In this document: piece after piece, positions 1 to 8,446 of the stretch
Layout of the letters: each line of letters starts with the position of its first letter
Numbering within the stretch: the stretch's first letter is position 1
Origin: Shinella zoogloeoides
GTDB taxonomy: Bacteria; Pseudomonadota; Alphaproteobacteria; Rhizobiales; Rhizobiaceae
Reading direction: 5' to 3'
NCBI RefSeq assembly: GCF_033705735.1
Contig: NZ_CP131130.1
Location: 2,359,001-2,423,000, forward strand
Length of the DNA stretch: 64,000 bases
Notes under the pieces: model-generated
The model's input: only the letters and a program-made list of their open reading frames with translations
Told to the model about the DNA's origin: nothing
The model's database searches: none
Translations under genes and position numbers: made by a program

Positions 1-108
1 GGTACCCGAGGCGACGAAGCGCAGCGAATTACCAAGCGTCTCGATAATGCCCCAGCCGGTGCGGCGAAGCCCCGGATCGATGCCGATGATGCGAATCGTG
101 TCCTGCAT
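1..108 (-). CDS. ruvC: Crossover junction endodeoxyribonuclease RuvC, N-terminal part (cut by window edge)
   Basis: The 36 visible codons encode the start of RuvC, the nuclease that resolves Holliday junctions with RuvAB during recombinational repair. The motif [12 protein letters not shown] (residues 9-20) is the family hallmark, with D11 the first catalytic acidic residue. The start is an ATG whose complement lies at 106-108; the rest of the gene lies left of the window. A probable LexA box sits 45 bp upstream (153-167), consistent with the known SOS control of ruvCAB in alphaproteobacteria. yebC, a frequent ruv neighbour, lies on the same strand upstream, but an oppositely oriented gene separates them here. 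Confidence 0.93.
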   Translation of the reverse strand, partial: MQDTIRIIGIDPGLRRTGWGIIETLGNSLRFVASGT

Positions 109-152
109 TGTCCAACCCTAGTCCTGTCAGGCGGACCCTGCCAGCGAAATGT

Positions 153-167
153 GAACAAAACAAAAAC
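153..167 (-). promoter_or_regulatory. Probable LexA (SOS) box upstream of ruvC
   Basis: Read on the minus strand the sequence is GTTT-N7-GTTC, one mismatch from the alphaproteobacterial LexA consensus GTTC-N7-GTTC. It lies 45 bp upstream of the ruvC start in a T-rich tract. The assignment rests on motif and context only. Confidence 0.5.
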
Positions 168-268
168 AAACCATCACTATACGAATTCCGGAAATTCCTT
201 GCTTGGATTCGAGAAAACTGAACCTACATGGGGTAGCGATCAAAATCCCTTACAAAGAGGCCGCTCCC

Positions 269-1270
269 ATGGTGCCCTTCTCCATCCTCGACCTGTCCCC
301 GGTCATCGAAGGCGGCACCGTCGCCCAGTCGCTGGAAAATTCTCGCCGTCTGGCGCAGGAGTCCGAGGTGCACGGCTACAAGCGCTTCTGGCTCGCCGAG
401 CACCACGGCATGCGCGGCATCGCCAGCGCCGCCACCTCCCTCGTCATCCAGCACGTCGCGGCGGGCACGGAGACGATCCGCGTCGGTTCCGGCGGCATCA
501 TGCTGCCGAACCATTCGCCGCTCGTCATCGCCGAGCAGTTCGGCACGCTCGCCGCGCTCTTCCCGGACCGCATCGACCTCGGCCTCGGCCGCGCCCCGGG
601 CACGGACATGCGCACCGCGCAGGCGCTGCGCCGCAATCTCGACAGCGCCGCCAACAATTTCCCGCAGGACGTCATCGAACTGATGCAGCTCATGGGACCG
701 CCGGCGCCGGACCAGAAGGTCGTCGCCGTGCCGGGCGCGGGCAGCAACGTGCCGGTCTGGCTGCTCGGCTCCAGCCATTATTCGGCGCATCTGGCCGGCA
801 TGCTCGGCCTGCCCTTCGCCTTCGCCTCGCATTTCGCGCCGGACATGCTGCTGACCGCGCTGGAAATCTACCGCGAGCGCTTCGAGCCGTCGCAATATCT
901 CGACAAGCCCCATGTCATGGTGGGCGTGATGGGCGCGGCGGCCGATACGGATGCGGAGGCCGATTATCTCTTCACCTCCATGCAGCAATCCTTCGTGCGC
1001 CTTCGCCGCGGCACGCCCGGCGCCTTCCCGCCGCCGGTCGACAGCATGGACGGCTTCTGGAACGAGCAGGAGCGCATCATGGTGGAGCACACGCTGCAAT
1101 ATGCCGTCGTCGGCGGGCCGGAGAAGATCGAGCGCCGGATCGCCGACTTCCTCGCGCTCACCCGGGCGGACGAGCTGATCGCCTCCATGCCGGTCCACGA
1201 CATGGAGGCGCGGGTGAAATCGCTGCGGTTGTTTGCAGGGGCGCAGAGGAAACTGGCCGAGGCAGAGTAA
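269..1270 (+). CDS. LLM class flavin-dependent oxidoreductase (luciferase-like monooxygenase)
   Basis: A 333-aa protein of the bacterial luciferase-like fold, using reduced FMN to oxidise an unidentified small substrate. Seen: an N-terminal SILDLSPV strand, [10 protein letters not shown] near residues 43-52, [13 protein letters not shown] near 72-84, and [11 protein letters not shown] near 103-113, all typical of this single-component LLM subgroup (MsnO8-like). The ATG at 269 was preferred over an in-frame TTG at 203 because family members begin just before the SILDLSP strand. It is transcribed divergently from ruvC and followed by a RIME repeat. The substrate cannot be inferred from sequence. 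Confidence 0.9.
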   Translation: MVPFSILDLSPVIEGGTVAQSLENSRRLAQESEVHGYKRFWLAEHHGMRGIASAATSLVIQHVAAGTETIRVGSGGIMLPNHSPLVIAEQFGTLAALFPDRIDLGLGRAPGTDMRTAQALRRNLDSAANNFPQDVIELMQLMGPPAPDQKVVAVPGAGSNVPVWLLGSSHYSAHLAGMLGLPFAFASHFAPDMLLTALEIYRERFEPSQYLDKPHVMVGVMGAAADTDAEADYLFTSMQQSFVRLRRGTPGAFPPPVDSMDGFWNEQERIMVEHTLQYAVVGGPEKIERRIADFLALTRADELIASMPVHDMEARVKSLRLFAGAQRKLAEAE

Positions 1271-1277
1271 GGGATTG

Positions 1278-1437
1278 CCCCTCATCCCGCTGCCGCGACC
1301 TTCTCCCCGCAAGCGGGGAGAAGGAGTTTCGTTGTACCGGCGTCTTCCCATCTCGGCGACGGGTGGGACGGAAGCCATTCCCGTCTGCCGCCTTCGCCCC
1401 GCTTGCGGGGAGAAGGTCGCGGCAGCGGAATGAGGGG
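1278..1437. repeat. RIME-type intergenic mosaic element, copy 1
   Basis: About 160 bp bounded by inverted arms (left CCCCTCATCC, right ATGAGGGG). Each half carries a hairpin built on CCCCGCAAGCGGGG or its near-reverse. The same architecture recurs at 7304-7443 and 16703-16855. This matches the Rhizobium-specific intergenic mosaic elements. It lies between the convergent ends of the LLM gene and yebC. Confidence 0.8.
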
Positions 1438-1455
1438 CCGTCGCAACTCCCCCGA

Positions 1456-2202
1456 TCAGGCCGAAAGCTTGGCCAGAACCTCGTCGGAGACCTCGAAATT
1501 CGAATAGACGTTCTGCACGTCGTCGTCGTCTTCCAGCGTGTCGATGAGCTTCATCAGCGACTGCGCCTTTTCCTCGTCGACCGGCACGGTATTCTGCGCC
1601 TTCCAGATCGCCTTGACGGTCTCGGCCTCGCCGAGCGTGTCTTCCAGCGCCTTGGAAACGTCGCCGATATCCTCGAAGCCGCAGATGATCGAGTGGCCGT
1701 CCTCGTCCGTCGTCACGTCCTCGGCGCCGGCCTCGATGGCGGCGTCCATGACGGCGTCGGCGCTGCCGGCGGAAAGCTTGTAGGTGATCTCGCCCACGCG
1801 GTCGAAGGAGAAGGAGACCGAGCCGGTTTCGCCCAATGCGCCGCCGGCCTTGGAGAAGGTCGAGCGGACGGAGGAGGCGGTGCGGTTGCGGTTGTCGGTC
1901 AGCGCCTCGACGATGACGGCGACGCCGCCCGGGCCATAACCCTCGTAGCGGACTTCCTCGTAGTTCTCCGCATCGCCCCCGGAAGCCTTCTTGATGGCGC
2001 GCTCGATATTGTCCTTCGGCATGGACTGGGCCTTGGCGTTCTGGATCGCCAGGCGCAGGCGCGGGTTCATCGCCGGATCGGCCATGCCCGTCTTCGCCGC
2101 CACCGTGATTTCACGGGCGAGCTTGGAGAACATTTTCGACCGCACGGCGTCCTGCCGACCCTTGCGGTGCATGATATTCTTGAACTGTGAATGGCCAGCC
2201 AT
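1456..2202 (-). CDS. yebC: YebC/PmpR family (TACO1-like) translation/regulatory protein
   Basis: A 248-aa cytoplasmic protein opening with [18 protein letters not shown], the signature of the YebC/TACO1 family; the length matches the family. Members act on the ribosome at polyproline stretches, and some were first described as DNA-binding regulators (PmpR). Further motifs seen are [10 protein letters not shown] near residues 85-94 and NRNRT near 103-107. The start is the ATG complementary to 2200-2202. It lies close to ruvC, as in many proteobacteria, but is separated from it by the oppositely oriented LLM gene. Confidence 0.95.
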   Translation of the reverse strand: MAGHSQFKNIMHRKGRQDAVRSKMFSKLAREITVAAKTGMADPAMNPRLRLAIQNAKAQSMPKDNIERAIKKASGGDAENYEEVRYEGYGPGGVAVIVEALTDNRNRTASSVRSTFSKAGGALGETGSVSFSFDRVGEITYKLSAGSADAVMDAAIEAGAEDVTTDEDGHSIICGFEDIGDVSKALEDTLGEAETVKAIWKAQNTVPVDEEKAQSLMKLIDTLEDDDDVQNVYSNFEVSDEVLAKLSA

Positions 2203-2370
2203 GGCACCCCTGTCTTGGTTTGGCGCCCTTTGTTTCGGTCGCCGGTCTTTGAGCGGGACAGGACGACCGCGGTGACGCGCCGGCTTGCTGCCCCGATTTT
2301 TGGAATGCCGCCTTATAATTTCATTGTCGCCGCGCGTCCAGCAGTCCGGCGAACAAAGCGAAGGAGGATT

Positions 2371-2865
2371 TCAGTCGGCCTTTAAGCGTGCGCGGCTGAG
2401 GAGGAAGGAATGGCCGTCCTCGCGCTCGCAGGTCAGCCCCGTGCGCTCCGAACGGCAGGTGAAGGGACCGCCGCGCCAGACCTCGCCATAGTCGAGGATC
2501 GTCTTCGCCCCGCAGCAGCCCTGGTCGCCGACATTGGAAAGCACCCTGCCCTTGCCGCTGCGGCCGAGAATGGCGCGCACATATTTCGGCTCGATCCGGT
2601 CGCAGGAAAGCTCCGGCCCGCCGTCCTCCGGCTGGTAAATATCCGTGCCGCCCTCGGGAATATAGACGCAGCCGATATTGCCCGAGGGCATGGAAAATTC
2701 CTGCGCGACCCCGAGGGCGCGCGCCGGCGCCTTCTCCACCGGCTGACTGGCCGCCCCGTGCGGCTGGCCGGATTCCGCTGCCGGCCCGCCCGGCATCGGC
2801 GCGCCGTCGGCAAGCGCGAGGGCGGAGGAAACGAGCAGGAGGGAAGCGGAAAGAAGAAGACGCAT
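2371..2865 (-). CDS. Secreted cysteine-rich protein, DUF6636-like
   Basis: A 164-aa protein with a Sec-type signal peptide (MRLLL start, hydrophobic core to about residue 18) and a proline/glycine-rich linker. The C-terminal domain contains FSMPSGNIGC, LSCDRIE, QGCCGAK, FTCRSE and LTCERE. The SGNIGC block and paired cysteines resemble DUF6636, a periplasmic domain of unknown function. I placed the start at the ATG complementary to 2863-2865, because the 19-residue upstream extension would bury the signal peptide. The function is unknown; disulfides in the periplasm are likely. Confidence 0.75.
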   Translation of the reverse strand: MRLLLSASLLLVSSALALADGAPMPGGPAAESGQPHGAASQPVEKAPARALGVAQEFSMPSGNIGCVYIPEGGTDIYQPEDGGPELSCDRIEPKYVRAILGRSGKGRVLSNVGDQGCCGAKTILDYGEVWRGGPFTCRSERTGLTCEREDGHSFLLSRARLKAD

Positions 2866-3005
2866 GAAGAAATCCCGGCCTCTGGAGCCGCGGAGAATAG
2901 GCAGCACCGGCCGCTTCGGCAAGCCGTGCCATCATGCGTCGCCGGAACCTTGTCCGCCGCCCCACGTTCCTCCGGGCGTCAACCCAACGAATGCGAGGAA
3001 CAGCC

Positions 3006-3542
3006 ATGTCCAACCTCACCCGGGCGCGCGAACACCCGAAGGAACAGCTTTTCGACGAGATCGACCGGATTCATGCCGGCATGCTCGGCATCGAGGGCAG
3101 CCACATGCACATGCAGCCGATGGCGCCGCAGCTCGACCGCCAGACCGCGACCATCTGGTTCTTCACCAAGACGGATGCGGAGATCGTCGAGGCGATCACG
3201 CCCGGCGCCCGCGCGCATTTCTGCGTGGTCGGCAAGGACCACGATTACCACGCCTGCGTCGCCGGCCGTATTTCCGTGCGCAAGGATCCCGCCAAGATCG
3301 ACGAATACTGGAGTTCCGTCATCGAAGCCTGGTTCGACCACGGCAAGCACGACCCGCAGCTCACCATGCTGGCGCTGGAGATCGAGGACGCCGAGATCTG
3401 GGCCTCGACCGGCAGCAGGCTGAAATTCGGCTGGGAGATCGCCAAGGCGAACCTCAACCCGGACGACGAGCCGGATGTCGGCGTGAAGGCGCATGTGACC
3501 TTCAGCAGCGGCTCGGCAGATCACCTGCGTCACATGATCTGA
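3006..3542 (+). CDS. Pyridoxamine 5'-phosphate oxidase family protein (general stress protein 26-like)
   Basis: A 178-aa split-barrel flavin-binding protein. The pattern WFFTKTDAEIVE, HFCVVGKDHDYHACVAG, RISVRKDP and a terminal ASTGSRLKFGWEIAK is that of the general-stress-protein 26 group of PNPOx-like proteins, which bind FMN or related cofactors but do not make PLP. The ATG at 3006 (after AGGAACAGCC) was chosen over an upstream in-frame start at 2934. Divergent from the secreted DUF6636-like gene and convergent with ymdB, it forms its own unit. The precise reaction is unknown. Confidence 0.82.
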   Translation: MSNLTRAREHPKEQLFDEIDRIHAGMLGIEGSHMHMQPMAPQLDRQTATIWFFTKTDAEIVEAITPGARAHFCVVGKDHDYHACVAGRISVRKDPAKIDEYWSSVIEAWFDHGKHDPQLTMLALEIEDAEIWASTGSRLKFGWEIAKANLNPDDEPDVGVKAHVTFSSGSADHLRHMI

Positions 3543-3551
3543 CGCGGGCTG

Positions 3552-4376
3552 TCAGTTCCAGAAATCCGGCACCGTCTCGGCAAGGCGCGCGCCGAGGCGC
3601 AGCGGCGCGATCTTCTCGGCAAGGCCGGTGCGGTCGGAAATCTCGACCGCCAGCCCGCAGATCGTCGCCGGACCGGAGGCCGCCTCGAAGCGTCCGCGCG
3701 GCATCTTGGAGATGAAGCGGTTGAGCGGCTCCTCCTTGTCCATGCCGAGCGAGGAATCGTAGTCGCCGCACATGCCGGCATCCGACATATAGCCCGTGCC
3801 GCCGTTGAGGATCTGGCAATCGGCCGTCGGCACATGCGTATGCGTGCCGACGACAACGCTGGCGCGCCCGTCGACGAAATGGCCGAAGCACTGCTTCTCG
3901 CTGGTCGCTTCCGCGTGGAAATCGAAGATGACGGCGTCCGCCTGCTCGCCGAGCGGGCAGGACGCCAGGATCGCCTCGCCCGCGGTGAAGGGATCGTCCA
4001 GCTCGGGATGCATGAAGACGCGGCCCATGATGTTGGCGACCAGCACGCGCGCGCCGTTGCGGGCGATGAAGAGGTTGGCGCCGCGGCCGGGCGTGCCGGC
4101 CGGATAGTTGGCGGGCCGCAGGAACTGGTCGTGCCGGCCGGCAAAGCCCACGGCCTCCTTCTGGTCCCACACATGGTTGCCGGTCGTCACGACGTCGGCC
4201 CCGGCATTGATCGTCTCCAGGAAGATGTCCTCGGTGATGCCGAAGCCGCCGGCCGCGTTCTCCCCGTTGACGACGACGAAGTCCAGCTTGAAGTCGCCGA
4301 TCAGGCCCGGCAGGCGCTCCCAGACGGCCGTCCGCCCGGTCTTGCCCACCATGTCGCCCAGAAAGAGAAAACGCAT
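3552..4376 (-). CDS. YmdB family metallophosphoesterase
   Basis: A 274-aa protein of the TIGR00282/YmdB family of cyclic-nucleotide phosphodiesterase-like metallophosphoesterases. Metal-site motifs are visible in order: LFLGDMVGKTGR at the N terminus, VVNGENAAGG, TTGNHVWDQKE and VVGTHTHVPTAD. In Bacillus the homologue acts on cyclic nucleotides and affects biofilm decisions; the substrate here is unknown. The gene starts 9 bp after the stop of the 5-formyl-THF cyclo-ligase gene on the same strand, so the two are almost certainly co-transcribed. Confidence 0.92.
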   Translation of the reverse strand: MRFLFLGDMVGKTGRTAVWERLPGLIGDFKLDFVVVNGENAAGGFGITEDIFLETINAGADVVTTGNHVWDQKEAVGFAGRHDQFLRPANYPAGTPGRGANLFIARNGARVLVANIMGRVFMHPELDDPFTAGEAILASCPLGEQADAVIFDFHAEATSEKQCFGHFVDGRASVVVGTHTHVPTADCQILNGGTGYMSDAGMCGDYDSSLGMDKEEPLNRFISKMPRGRFEAASGPATICGLAVEISDRTGLAEKIAPLRLGARLAETVPDFWN

Positions 4377-4385
4377 CGAACTGCC

Positions 4386-4970
4386 TTATGAAACCTGTTG
4401 GAACATCCGCAAGCCGCTTTCCGTGAGGATCGCATCCAGCGGAATGTCGTGCGGCTCGGCCGGTACTGATGCCACTTCCTGGCAGTCGAACGCAATGCCG
4501 ATCAGCATCGGCGTGCGGCCTTTCGCCTTCAGCCGGTCGATCGCCCGGTCGTAATGGCCGGCGCCATAGCCGATGCGGTTGCCCGCCGCATCGAAGGCGG
4601 AAAGCGGCATGAGGAGGATGTCGGGATCGATGACGGCCGCCTCCGGGCCCGGCCCGGTCGTGCCGAAGCCGGTCTTGACCACGGGCGCGCCGACGACGAG
4701 TTCGCGGAAGACGATCGTCTCCCGGTCGAGCACCACCGGCAGGCAGAGCCGCGCGCCGCGCGTGCGCAGATGCGCCATCAGCGGCCGGATGTCGGCCTCC
4801 GAGCGGATCGGCCAGAAGCCGGAGATCACCGTGCCGGGATCGAATTCGATGCGGTCGCCCGCATGCCCGGCCATGGCAAGGCTGCCCTCGATGCGCGCTT
4901 CCGGCATCATCGCATCGCGCAGGGCCAGCCGCTCGTTGCGGATGGCCGCCTTCTCTTCCCTCGGTGTCAC
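4386..4970 (-). CDS. 5-formyltetrahydrofolate cyclo-ligase
   Basis: A 194-aa cytoplasmic enzyme that converts 5-formyl-THF and ATP to 5,10-methenyl-THF, recycling a folate by-product of serine hydroxymethyltransferase. The family motif is RIGYGAGHYDRA (residues 132-143), preceded by DILLMPLSAFDAAG. The start is a GTG (complement 4968-4970) preceded by GGGAG; longer upstream frames are shadow sequence over the SorC gene. In many bacteria this gene follows zapA-6S RNA; here zapA and 6S RNA lie 2.5 kb away on the same strand, with tal and the SorC gene in between. Confidence 0.92.
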   Translation of the reverse strand: MTPREEKAAIRNERLALRDAMMPEARIEGSLAMAGHAGDRIEFDPGTVISGFWPIRSEADIRPLMAHLRTRGARLCLPVVLDRETIVFRELVVGAPVVKTGFGTTGPGPEAAVIDPDILLMPLSAFDAAGNRIGYGAGHYDRAIDRLKAKGRTPMLIGIAFDCQEVASVPAEPHDIPLDAILTESGLRMFQQVS

Positions 4971-5041
4971 GGATGTCTCCCGCTGCTTTTCGCTCCGCTT
5001 AGCAGCAGGCGGTGCCGCAATCAAATCCCACGATGATCCGG

Positions 5042-6028
5042 TCAGGCCGCGGCGGAGGTTTCCGCAAGCGCCAGCATCGCCTTCGCGGCGCCCTCGTCGG
5101 TGATCAGCGTGTTGCAGCCGACGCGGCGGATGGTAGCGCGGATGGCCGGCGCCCGGTGCGCCCCGCCGGAGACGAGCACGATATGGCGCGCCTTCTTCAC
5201 CGTATCGAGATCGATCGACATGACCCGGTGGCGGATCGGATGGTCGATGGTGTGCCCCTCCGCATCGAGGAAATTGCACATCGTATCGCACACGCAGCCC
5301 GCCGCGATCAGCTCCTCCAGCTCCCGCCGGACGATGAAGTCGCGCGACAGCGAGCTTGCCTCCGGTCCGATATCGCCGCAGCTCACCACCGCGATATCCA
5401 TGTTCTCGGCAAGTTCGAACAGGGTCTTGAGGCCGCATTTCTCGATCAGGCTACGCTTGGTCTCGCGTGAATCGACGAGAAGCGGCGCGAGGAACAGGTA
5501 GCACTCCGCCCCGAGCTGGCTGGCAAGCTGCCAGGTATATTCAATGGGATTGATGCGATGCGCCTCGACCACGCCGCCGAGCAGCGAGACGACCTTGACG
5601 CGCTCGCGGCGGGCGGGGCGGAAGCTGGCCAGCGAGGCCGTCAGCGTGCGCCCCCAGCCGACGCCGACCGTGCAGTCGTCGGGGATCGCCTCCGTCAGGA
5701 ACTGGCCGAGCGCGAGGCCGACGCTCTTGGCCGTCCCCTCCGCGCTGTCGGCCGCCGGCACGACAACGGCCTCGTCGAGCCCGTAGGCCCTTTCCAGCCG
5801 CACGGAAAGTTCCACGCAGTCGGCAATGCCCTCGTTGATCCAGATCTGCACCTCGGAGCGCTTCAGCGCCTCGTCGAGCATGCGCACGACCGTGGTGCGG
5901 CTGACGCCGATCTTCTCCGCCACGTCCTTCTGGGTGAGGCCCTGGTTGTAATAGAGCCAGGCGGCCCGCAGGCGCAGTGCCGCCGATTCCGAATAGGCCG
6001 TATGTGTGTCGCGCCGGAGCCTTGCCAC
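5042..6028 (-). CDS. SorC/DeoR-family sugar-binding transcriptional regulator
   Basis: A 328-aa regulator with an N-terminal helix-turn-helix (residues 25-55, containing LTQKDVAEKIGVSRTTVVRM) and a C-terminal sugar-phosphate-binding domain (PF04198-like; VGVGWGRTL, SLLGGVV, later VSGGAHRAPAI). Family members bind phosphosugars to relieve or cause repression; CggR of Bacillus, which controls gapA-pgk, is the best-known relative. The GTG start (complement 6026-6028) has GGAGG 5 nt upstream. It is divergent from transaldolase, and a direct repeat in the shared promoter region is a candidate operator. Autoregulation and control of tal are inferred, not shown. Confidence 0.9.
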   Translation of the reverse strand: MARLRRDTHTAYSESAALRLRAAWLYYNQGLTQKDVAEKIGVSRTTVVRMLDEALKRSEVQIWINEGIADCVELSVRLERAYGLDEAVVVPAADSAEGTAKSVGLALGQFLTEAIPDDCTVGVGWGRTLTASLASFRPARRERVKVVSLLGGVVEAHRINPIEYTWQLASQLGAECYLFLAPLLVDSRETKRSLIEKCGLKTLFELAENMDIAVVSCGDIGPEASSLSRDFIVRRELEELIAAGCVCDTMCNFLDAEGHTIDHPIRHRVMSIDLDTVKKARHIVLVSGGAHRAPAIRATIRRVGCNTLITDEGAAKAMLALAETSAAA

Positions 6029-6077
6029 GTCGCCTCCATCTTGCTCGTTCGTTTCCGGCGGGCACCTTAGCACATCG

Positions 6078-6147
6078 CCGGGGAAATGCGACATATGTTC
6101 ACGAGAGTGGGCAAAAGTGCTTGACTTTGTCCCGGGGAAATGTCGAT
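6078..6147 (+). promoter_or_regulatory. Tandem direct repeat, candidate SorC-regulator operator in the tal promoter
   Basis: CCGGGGAAATGCGACA (6078-6093) and CCGGGGAAATGTCGAT (6132-6147) share 11 consecutive bases and lie 54 bp apart, about five helical turns. The second copy lies between, and partly over, the proposed -35 and -10 of tal. Placement beside the divergent SorC-type gene suggests operator function by inference. Confidence 0.5.
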
Positions 6148-6150
6148 AGT
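6121..6150 (+). promoter_or_regulatory. Candidate sigma70 promoter for tal
   Basis: TTGACT at 6121-6126, an 18-bp spacer, and GATAGT at 6145-6150 form a plausible vegetative promoter. The leader to the tal ATG would be about 170 nt. It contains a CTGGCG/CGCCAG hairpin near 6163-6190. Confidence 0.5.
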
Positions 6151-6325
6151 CGCCCCATGTCGACTGGCGGTTTTCCGCCGGTCGCCAGTGTGTGCCGGCA
6201 AGCCGGCGGCCGAAACGGAAGCACGGCCGCAGGCACGCCTGCATAGGAACATGGAGGAGGGTTCGACGTTTCCCCTGCAAGGGCCGGGGACGGAGGCCCA
6301 GCAACAACCTTTCGGGAATTCGGAT

Positions 6326-7288
6326 ATGACGTCCAAGCTTGAACAACTCCGCGCGATGACGACCGTCGTGGCAGATACCGGCGACATCGAAGCCGTGCGC
6401 CGCCTGAAGCCGGTCGATTGCACCACCAATCCCACCATCGTCCTGAAGGCGCTCAGCACGCCGGCATTTTCCGACGCGGTGGCCGAAGCCATTCGCTGGG
6501 GCCGGTCGCAGGGCGGCAATCACGAGGGCGTCGTCGCCGCCGTCGGCGATCGCCTCGCCATCGCTGTCGGTGCCGCGCTTGCCGAGCTGGTGCCCGGCCG
6601 CGTCTCGACCGAAGTGGACGCCGACCTCTCCTTCGACACCGAGGCCTCCATCGCCAAGGCCCGCGAGATCATCAAGGCCTATGACGCGCGCGGCATTTCC
6701 CGCGAGCGCATCCTGATCAAGCTCGCCTCCACCTGGGAAGGCATCCGCGCCGCCGAAGTGCTGCAGAAGGAAGGCATCGACTGCAACCTGACGCTGCTCT
6801 TCAACCAGGCCCAGGCTATCGCCTGCGCCGATGCCGGCGTCTTCCTCATCTCGCCCTTCGTCGGCCGCATCCTCGACTGGCATGTCAAGGCCTCCGGCAG
6901 GACCTTCACCGCCGAAGACGATCCGGGCGTCCTCTCCGTCCGCGCGATCTACGACTACTACAAGTCCAACGGCATCGACACGATCGTCATGGGCGCCTCC
7001 TTCCGCAACACGGGCGAGATCGAAGCGCTGGCCGGCTGCGACCGCCTGACGATCAGCCCCGCCTTGCTCGAGGAACTCGACGCCGCATCGGGCACGCTGG
7101 AGCGCAAGCTCTCGCCGGAAAAGGCCGCCAAGGTCTCGCCGATCAAGATCGACGAGAAGGCCTTCCGCTGGATGCTGAACGAGGACGCCATGGCGACCGA
7201 AAAGCTCTCCGAAGGCATCCGCGCCTTCGCCAAGGACCTCGGCAGCCTGCGCACCATGGTCGACAAGCAGCTGAAGGCGGCCGCATAA
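6326..7288 (+). CDS. tal: Transaldolase (class I, TalB type)
   Basis: A 320-aa enzyme moving a dihydroxyacetone unit between sedoheptulose-7-phosphate and glyceraldehyde-3-phosphate in the pentose phosphate pathway. The TalB catalytic residues are present at the same numbers as in E. coli: D17, N35 (in CTTNPTIV), E96 (in STEVDAD) and the Schiff-base lysine K132 (in [12 protein letters not shown]). The length matches TalB. The ATG at 6326 was chosen because the 62-residue upstream extension is unlike the family. It is divergent from the SorC-family regulator and probably under its control. A bidirectional terminator follows the RIME element downstream. Confidence 0.95.
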   Translation: MTSKLEQLRAMTTVVADTGDIEAVRRLKPVDCTTNPTIVLKALSTPAFSDAVAEAIRWGRSQGGNHEGVVAAVGDRLAIAVGAALAELVPGRVSTEVDADLSFDTEASIAKAREIIKAYDARGISRERILIKLASTWEGIRAAEVLQKEGIDCNLTLLFNQAQAIACADAGVFLISPFVGRILDWHVKASGRTFTAEDDPGVLSVRAIYDYYKSNGIDTIVMGASFRNTGEIEALAGCDRLTISPALLEELDAASGTLERKLSPEKAAKVSPIKIDEKAFRWMLNEDAMATEKLSEGIRAFAKDLGSLRTMVDKQLKAAA

Positions 7289-7303
7289 GGCGTTCGCCGC
7301 CCT

Positions 7304-7443
7304 GCCCCTCACCCTAACCCTCTCCCCGCAAGCGGGGAGAGGGGACTTGCCCCACGCAACGATGAAGATTTGGGGAAACCGGGCGCGGCATATCCCTTCG
7401 CCCCGCAAGCGGGGAGAAGGCGGCCGGCAGGCCGGATGAGAGG
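7304..7443. repeat. RIME-type intergenic mosaic element, copy 2
   Basis: Two CCCCGCAAGCGGGG hairpins about 85 bp apart, with outer sequences CCCTCACCC and GGATGAGAGG, in the gap after tal. The organisation matches the copies at 1278-1437 and 16703-16855, although the outer arms are less perfect. Confidence 0.75.
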
Positions 7444-7461
7444 CAACAGCCCGGAAGAAAA

Positions 7462-7497
7462 CACGAAGGCCGCCCCATGGGGCGGCCTTTTCGTTTG
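7462..7497. terminator. Bidirectional intrinsic terminator between tal and 6S RNA
   Basis: The perfect palindrome AAGGCCGCCCC-ATGGGGCGGCCTT is centred near 7478, with a T-rich tail on the plus strand (CCTTTTCGTTT). It could end tal (plus) and 6S RNA or read-through from zapA (minus). On the minus strand the run after the stem is weaker. Confidence 0.7.
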
Positions 7498-7512
7498 CCG
7501 GTGATTTCAGCA

Positions 7513-7674
7513 AGGTACGATCCGCGACGACCGATGGAGGTTTACGATCCTGGGTGCCTACAAACGTAGGTGGGCACCGTGTGACCAAGCCCACGGGCCG
7601 GGTCAGGGACAGCTCCCTTTGGATCGAGTATGGCCCCAGGGATTGTGGTTCCTGTCGGGAAGCGCAGATCGCAT
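7513..7674 (-). ncRNA. ssrS: 6S RNA
   Basis: About 160 nt immediately downstream of zapA on the same strand, the conserved location of 6S RNA, which binds sigma70 RNA polymerase. The ends pair as GCGATCTGCG (minus strand, from 7671) with CGCGGATCGT (to 7518), ten consecutive pairs including two wobbles. The middle has opposing stem segments around CCCTGGGG and AGGGAGCTGTCCCTGA, consistent with the long hairpin and central bubble of alphaproteobacterial 6S. A -10 like CTATAT lies at 7680-7685. Ends are approximate; a covariance-model search would settle it. Confidence 0.8.
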
Positions 7675-7780
7675 CCGACATATAGGATGAAAGCGGCGTT
7701 TTCGCCAGTGGCAATTCCCGAAGCAGCTCAGCAAAAGTGCGAAGCCCTCGCCGTGCGCAAAGGCGTGGAAACGCCGCGGA

Positions 7781-8152
7781 TCAGTTCGCCGGCGGCTTGC
7801 CGGTGAGCTTGGCGGCCATGCCCTGGATCTGGCTGGTCAGCTCGTTGAGGGCGACGGCGATCGCCTCCTCGTTGCGCGAAACCTCGCTCATCACGCCCTC
7901 GCGGCCCGTGCGCAGCTCCTCGGTTTCCTTTTCCAGCTTGGCGAGACGCCGGGTGACGTCGTTGAGCTCGTCCATCACCATGATGCCGGCCATGACGGTG
8001 AGCCTCAGGTCGCCGATCTCGCCGAACTGGCTCTTCAGGTGGCCGACATATTGATCGAAGCCGGCGGCAAGCTCTTCGAGATGCCCCTCCTGGCCTTCCT
8101 CGCAAGCCATGCGGTAGGCCTTGCCATCGATCTGTACGGTCACCTGTGCCAT
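7781..8152 (-). CDS. zapA: Cell division protein ZapA
   Basis: A 123-aa cytoplasmic protein that binds and bundles FtsZ filaments at the division site. It begins MAQVTVQIDGKAYRMAC, followed by an LTVMAGIMVMDELNDVT helix and a C-terminal coiled coil, the ZapA layout. It lies 21 bp downstream of a small DUF4164 coiled-coil gene on the same strand. 6S RNA follows downstream, the same order seen in many proteobacteria. The length is a little above the E. coli protein owing to an extended C-terminal tail. Confidence 0.92.
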   Translation of the reverse strand: MAQVTVQIDGKAYRMACEEGQEGHLEELAAGFDQYVGHLKSQFGEIGDLRLTVMAGIMVMDELNDVTRRLAKLEKETEELRTGREGVMSEVSRNEEAIAVALNELTSQIQGMAAKLTGKPPAN

Positions 8153-8173
8153 GCGAAGTCTTTCTTTCTGGGA

Positions 8174-8446
8174 TTAACGGTCGAGCACGGCCCGGATCGT
8201 CTCCATCGCCGTGACGAGGCGGCGGGAGACCTCGCGGTTCACCTCTTCCAGACGGTTCGCGCGGAATTCGGATTGATCGAGCTCCTGGGCGAGCCGCGAG
8301 CGGTCGACGTTCACCCGCCGGACCTCGCCCTCGACCTCGCCGTGATCGCGCTCGCGGTCGAAGCGCATGTCGAGCGCGTTGTCGAGGTTCGCGAGAGCCC
8401 TGCGAAGCTCCTCTATCGCCGCCCTGACTGTTTCCCCGTTTGTCAT
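8174..8446 (-). CDS. DUF4164 coiled-coil protein
   Basis: A 90-aa protein that is almost entirely predicted coiled coil (repeating A/E/R/L heptads, e.g. IEELRRALANLDNALD near residues 8-23), matching the Rhizobiales family DUF4164. I chose the ATG complementary to 8444-8446; an in-frame ATG 25 codons earlier adds residues unlike the family. It is co-directional with zapA (21-bp gap), and this pairing suggests a role near the division machinery, although no function is established. Confidence 0.8.
   Translation of the reverse strand: MTNGETVRAAIEELRRALANLDNALDMRFDRERDHGEVEGEVRRVNVDRSRLAQELDQSEFRANRLEEVNREVSRRLVTAMETIRAVLDR

Noticed and set aside
2191..2491. Small plus-strand ORFs between yebC and the DUF6636-like gene
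   Set aside because: They are basic, R/P-rich translations without a Shine-Dalgarno, overlapping known genes on the other strand.
5042..7714. An 890-codon minus-strand frame spanning the SorC-family gene, tal and 6S RNA
   Set aside because: Only the part from 6028 downward encodes the regulator. The upstream portion is antisense to tal and includes the 6S region; the GTG with GGAGG at 6028 is the real start.
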